Shown here piece by piece: positions 60,816 through 64,000 of a DNA stretch of 64,000 bases. This DNA comes from Hymenobacter oligotrophus (GTDB taxonomy: Bacteria; Bacteroidota; Bacteroidia; Cytophagales; Hymenobacteraceae): NCBI RefSeq assembly GCF_003574965.1, contig NZ_CP032317.1, forward strand, positions 1,550,001 to 1,614,000, in the 5' to 3' direction. A program made the translations under genes and the position numbers. Under the pieces are notes generated by a model. It was not told where the DNA came from. It saw nothing but the letters and a program-made list of their open reading frames with translations, and ran no database searches. Position 1 is the first letter of the stretch; every line of letters begins with the position of its first letter.

Positions 60816-61628
60816 ATGTCTTTTGCTGACATCCGGCTTATTGCCACCGACGTCGACGGCACCCTGCTCAACTCCCGCCACGAGCTTAGCCCCAACTTCT
60901 ACTCCTTGTTCGAACAGCTGCAAGCCAACAATGTGGTGTTTGCCGTGGCCAGCGGGCGGCAGTACCACAACCTGCGCAGCCGTTTCGCCCGCATTGCCGA
61001 GCACGTGGTGTTTGTGGCCGAAAACGGCAGCTACGTGGTGTGGCGGGGTAAGCAGCTGCTGGTGCAGGCCCTGCCGCTGGCAGCCGTGGCCGATGTGCTG
61101 CACCTAGCCCGTCGGCTGCCCGGCGTGCAGGCAGTGCTGTGCGGCAAGCGCAGTGCGTATGTCGATTGTGGCACCGACGATTTTTTGGCCCGCATACGCC
61201 CGTTCTACGACGCCGTGGCGGTGGTGCCCGATCTGCTGCAGGTAACCCACGACGAGTTTCTGAAAATTGCTTTGTTAGACGAACGAGGCGCCGAAACGCA
61301 CCTGCTGCCGCACTTTGCACACTTGCAGGGCGAGCTGCAGGTAATGGTTTCGGGCATGCATTGGCTTGATATTGCCCACGGCCTCGCCAGCAAAGGCCGC
61401 GCCCTGGCCGCGTTGCAGCAGCAATACGGCATCGGGCCGGCGCAAACCATGGCGTTTGGCGATTACCTGAACGACCTCGACATGATGCAGTACGCCCAGT
61501 TCAGCTACGCCATGGCCAATGCGCACCCCCAGGTAAAGCAAGCGGCCCGCTACCTCGCCGCCAGCAACGATGAGTTTGGCGTGGCAGCGGTGCTCGAGCA
61601 GGTGGTGGCTTCGCTTCGCACCACCTAG
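60816..61628 (+). CDS. HAD-superfamily phosphatase, Cof type
   Basis: 270 residues. HAD motif 1 DVDGTLLNS with the nucleophile and general-acid Asp pair, motif 2 Thr and motif 4 MAFGDYLNDLDMM; the insertion pattern and C-terminal VAAVLEQVV fit the Cof/C2-cap subgroup (sugar or nucleotide phosphatases). No signal peptide. Substrate unknown. Confidence 0.88.
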   Translation: MSFADIRLIATDVDGTLLNSRHELSPNFYSLFEQLQANNVVFAVASGRQYHNLRSRFARIAEHVVFVAENGSYVVWRGKQLLVQALPLAAVADVLHLARRLPGVQAVLCGKRSAYVDCGTDDFLARIRPFYDAVAVVPDLLQVTHDEFLKIALLDERGAETHLLPHFAHLQGELQVMVSGMHWLDIAHGLASKGRALAALQQQYGIGPAQTMAFGDYLNDLDMMQYAQFSYAMANAHPQVKQAARYLAASNDEFGVAAVLEQVVASLRTT

Positions 61629-61679
61629 GCAGGCGGCCTTGCTCTTGCCCGCTTGCGCACTGCTCGGCACCTAGGGCCG

Positions 61680-62309
61680 CTACAGCAGCCCAAACCGGTA
61701 GCCCTGCCCGGCCAGCTCGGCCAGGTAACGGGGCAGCACATAGCGCAGGTTGCGGCTGGCTTTCAGGCTATCGTGAAACACTACCACCGAGCCCGGCCGC
61801 GTAAGGCGCAACGAGTCGCGCAGGCAGCGCTCGGGCTCGTAGCCGCGGTCGTAATCGCATGTGAGCACGTCCCACATGATGATGCGGTAGGCGGGCTGCA
61901 GCGCGCGGTTCAGGGCCGGCGTGATGCGACCGTACGGCGGCCGAAACAACTTCGGGCCGCTGGGTTGCAGCGCCTCAATAGCCTGCTGGCACCGGGCCAC
62001 CTCGGCCAGGTACGTCGCCTGCGAGTTCGACCAGCCGCTGATGTGGTGGTGGGTGTGGTTGCCCAATCGGTGGCCGGCGGCCAGCACTTGCCGCGCCACT
62101 GCGGGATGACGCTCCACGTTGTCGCCCACGCAAAAAAACACCGCTTTGGCCTCAAAAGCAGCCAGTTGCTCGAGTACCCAAGGCGTTTCTTCGGGTATGG
62201 GGCCGTCGTCGAACGTGAGGTACACGGTGGGCTCGGCGGCAGTTGGCCCTTGCCAGATAGCGCCGGGCAGCCAGCGCTGCATGACTTCGGGCAAACGGTG
62301 CAAACGCAT
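61680..62309 (-). CDS. Polysaccharide deacetylase (NodB-like)
   Basis: 209 residues from the ATG at 62309. NodB catalytic motifs: TFDDGP, GNHTHHH metal site, FRPPYGR, MWDVLTCDY and VVVFHDS. No membrane anchor is obvious within the frame, though the usual N-terminal anchor could lie in a longer form. Removes acetyl groups from a surface polysaccharide; the neighbouring glycosyltransferases suggest a common glycan. Confidence 0.88.
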   Translation of the reverse strand: MRLHRLPEVMQRWLPGAIWQGPTAAEPTVYLTFDDGPIPEETPWVLEQLAAFEAKAVFFCVGDNVERHPAVARQVLAAGHRLGNHTHHHISGWSNSQATYLAEVARCQQAIEALQPSGPKLFRPPYGRITPALNRALQPAYRIIMWDVLTCDYDRGYEPERCLRDSLRLTRPGSVVVFHDSLKASRNLRYVLPRYLAELAGQGYRFGLL

Positions 62310-62524
62310 GGGCAAGCAAAGGTGGTGGAGCCTGCAAAAGTAAGCAGCGGCGCTTGTCGGTGGGGCTCAGTGGCTGTGCTTGCGCCTAGGTGCCGGACTG
62401 CGTTGGATCGGGCAGCACCTAGCGCAGCTAGGGCTTGACCTACTCATTTGGCACAGGCCATACAGTGCCCGCTCGCTAATTTCAGCACCGATAACCAACC
62501 GACTGTCAGCCATTTGTAGTACCG

Positions 62525-62557
62525 TAAGCTAGTTTACTTTTTTAGTAAACTAGCTTA
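62525..62557. terminator. AT-rich perfect palindrome, probable terminator
   Basis: TAAGCTAGTTTACT and its exact complement around TTTTT, just after the GT4 stop; T-rich on the minus strand. Confidence 0.75.
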
Positions 62558-62567
62558 TTACAACCAC

Positions 62568-63704
62568 TCACTGAGCATCTACCGTGGCCTCAACTGCTTG
62601 CCAGAGCCGGCGGGCGCTTTCCTGCCAGTCAAAGCGTTTGGCGTTTTGCAAGCCTTGCTGCACCAGTTGTTGGCGGAGGGCGTCGTCCGAATCGAGTTGA
62701 ATTAGTGCTTGGGCCAGCTCTTGCACCGAAAACGGATCGGCGAGCAGTGCGCCGCCGGGGCCGGCAACCTCAGGCATGGAGCTGCGGTTGGAGGTAAGTA
62801 CCGGGCAACCGCTTTGCTGCGCCTCCACAATCGGGATGCCGAAGCCCTCGAAATACGGCACGTAGGCGCAGGCGCGGGCCGCAGCATACAGCTGCACCAG
62901 CTCTTCGTCGGCCACGCGGCCCGTGAGGTGCACTGCCTGCTGGTGCTGCATCTGCTGGTAGGCATCGAGGATGGGGCCCGCTTTCCAGGCTTTGCGGCCA
63001 ACTACCAGCAGCTGCGTTTCGGAGTGGGTTTGCTGCTTGAACTGGTCGAAGGCGCGCAGCAGGTTCACGAGGTTTTTGCGCGGCTGCAGCGCCCCCACAA
63101 ACAAGATGTAGGGCCGCCCCCCGCTGAATTGCTGCCGCACGGCCGCTTGCTCGGCGGCCGGCAGCGGACGAAAGTGGGCATCGGCCGCATTGTACACCAC
63201 GTCGATTTTGGCGGCCTCGGTGCCGTAGGTGCGTACCAAATCCTGCTTGGTGGCTTCCGACACGGCCACAATGCGGCGCGAAGCGCGCACGTAGCGCGGC
63301 GTGAAGTAGTGGTAGTATTTGCGCACCAGCCAGCCTATATCCTGCGGGTAGTGCTCGAAGGCCAGATCGTGCACCACCGTGAGGCGCGGCACCGAGGTAT
63401 TAAGGGTGGTAAAGCCGTCGGGGCTGAGAAAAACTGCGGGGCGGTGCCGCCGCAGCCAGGCCGCCACCGCCCCCTCAAACCAGGCCACAAACAAAAACGG
63501 GTGGCGCGCCGGCGGGTACAGCACGTGCGGCACCACGTTGGACCCAAACACGTAGCGCGGGTCGAAAGCCCGATCGAAGAGGAAATGAAACGTGTGCTCG
63601 GGATGCTGGGCCACGAGGTAGCGCAGCGTTTCGTACGTAAACCGGCCAATGCCTTCGAGCGCGTTGCCGGGCAGCAGAAAACGGGTGTTTACGGCAATAT
63701 CCAA
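62568..63704 (-). CDS. GT4-family glycosyltransferase
   Basis: 378 residues. N-terminal MDIAVNTRFLLPG of GT-B transferases, VVHDLAFEHYP, ILFVGALQPRKNLVNLLRAF and the nucleotide-sugar site EGFGIPIVEAQQSGCP (the E-x7-E pattern). Likely mannosyl- or glucosyl-transferase in surface glycan synthesis. It sits beside the deacetylase, on the same strand as the GT2 gene. Confidence 0.9.
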   Translation of the reverse strand: MDIAVNTRFLLPGNALEGIGRFTYETLRYLVAQHPEHTFHFLFDRAFDPRYVFGSNVVPHVLYPPARHPFLFVAWFEGAVAAWLRRHRPAVFLSPDGFTTLNTSVPRLTVVHDLAFEHYPQDIGWLVRKYYHYFTPRYVRASRRIVAVSEATKQDLVRTYGTEAAKIDVVYNAADAHFRPLPAAEQAAVRQQFSGGRPYILFVGALQPRKNLVNLLRAFDQFKQQTHSETQLLVVGRKAWKAGPILDAYQQMQHQQAVHLTGRVADEELVQLYAAARACAYVPYFEGFGIPIVEAQQSGCPVLTSNRSSMPEVAGPGGALLADPFSVQELAQALIQLDSDDALRQQLVQQGLQNAKRFDWQESARRLWQAVEATVDAQ

Positions 63705-63796
63705 GTTAAGGCGCGTTGGCTAAAGTGCTGAAATATAATTGACAGTGCCCGCCTGGGCTGACTGCTGCCCCCGTTGCGGGCTGAACTGGTTGCGCA

Positions 63797-64000
63797 TCAG
63801 CCCCTAGGTTTCAGGAGGCCGCGCAGCTCAGCCACCCGCACCACGCCGGCGGCAAACAGCAACGCCACGAACATTAGTCCGGCCACTACGCTTTCGGCCA
63901 GCCACGGCAGCGCCGCCCAGGTTTGCAGCGCGTACCACCCCGCGCACAGACCCGCAAACACGGCCAGCAAGCGGCCCAGCAAGCTCCAGGGCACGGCAAT
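63797..64000 (-). CDS. Membrane protein, C-terminal fragment (5' end outside window)
   Basis: The frame is open to the end of the window, so the start lies beyond it. The visible 67 residues contain two hydrophobic helices (LLAVFAGLCAGWYALQTW, SVVAGLMFVALLFAAGVV) and end in a basic tail (ELRGLLKPRG), as in the last segments of polysaccharide exporters of the Wzx/MOP type. With the glycan genes next to it that is a fair guess, no more. Confidence 0.55.
   Translation of the reverse strand: MAVPWSLLGRLLAVFAGLCAGWYALQTWAALPWLAESVVAGLMFVALLFAAGVVRVAELRGLLKPRG

Overview
The window is chromosomal DNA from an aerobic, GC-rich Bacteroidota bacterium, most likely Hymenobacter or a close relative in the Cytophagales. 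The reasons are SusC/SusD pairs, C-terminal type IX secretion (T9SS) sorting domains, a PID-CTERM-like sorting tail, promoters of the Bacteroidota form (TTG, 19-21 bp, TAnnTTTG), DUF2027-Smr and UMF1-type proteins, and GC content that looks above 60 percent. No phage, transposase, plasmid or CRISPR array was seen, so this looks like core chromosome with small repeat elements.

Layout. 1-2.0 kb: the 3' end of a T9SS-exported protein and a small PID-CTERM protein. 2.0-5.2 kb (minus): phenylalanine hydroxylase with a long leader, a DoxX protein and a membrane-linked AraC regulator. 5.3-13.5 kb (minus): one complete tryptophan operon, trpE-G-D-C-F-B-A followed by a DAHP synthase (aroF), preceded by a leader peptide with three consecutive Trp codons and a terminator hairpin, so attenuation control is very likely. 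13.6-25.5 kb: a starch/glycogen utilisation locus with an esterase carrying a glycogen-binding-like domain, susC, susD, susE, a sugar kinase of the N-acetylglucosamine kinase type and a secreted GH13 amylase. A perfect 16-bp LacI-type operator palindrome lies just upstream of the susC promoter. 25.7-30.3 kb: DUF2279, DUF2027-Smr, a GIY-YIG protein embedded in REP-like repeats and an M1 peptidase. 30.4-30.9 kb: RNase P RNA. 31.1-40.2 kb: cytochrome c plus PQQ-type sugar dehydrogenase, an NtrC-like regulator without a DNA-binding domain, a LuxE-like ligase, a fused two-domain E1 2-oxoacid dehydrogenase and a DUF1573 protein. 40.3-50 kb: alanine dehydrogenase, an LTA-synthase-like sulfatase, an orphan HsdR N-terminal protein, AMP nucleosidase, an amidohydrolase and an MFS transporter. 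50-54 kb: small uncharacterised proteins, including a tandem paralogous pair and a disordered Gly/Arg/Tyr/Asp-rich protein. 54-64 kb: a PAS histidine kinase overlapping a REC-CRP regulator, tRNA-Ser(GGA), asparaginase, TatD, two glycosyltransferases, a HAD phosphatase, a polysaccharide deacetylase and the end of a membrane protein.

Three window-wide signals stand out. First, the palindrome CCTAGG occurs about 90 times by eye, in genes and between them, roughly four times what base composition would give; inside genes it is read almost always as xxC-CTA-GGx (Leu-Gly) and it is nearly missing from the genes expected to be highly expressed. Second, most convergent gene pairs are separated by unusually long, near-perfect palindromes (arms 15-34 bp). 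Third, there are at least two families of fixed-length inverted-repeat elements (89 bp and 82 bp), one family surrounding a GIY-YIG gene. All functional assignments rest on reading motifs by eye; no database search was possible.
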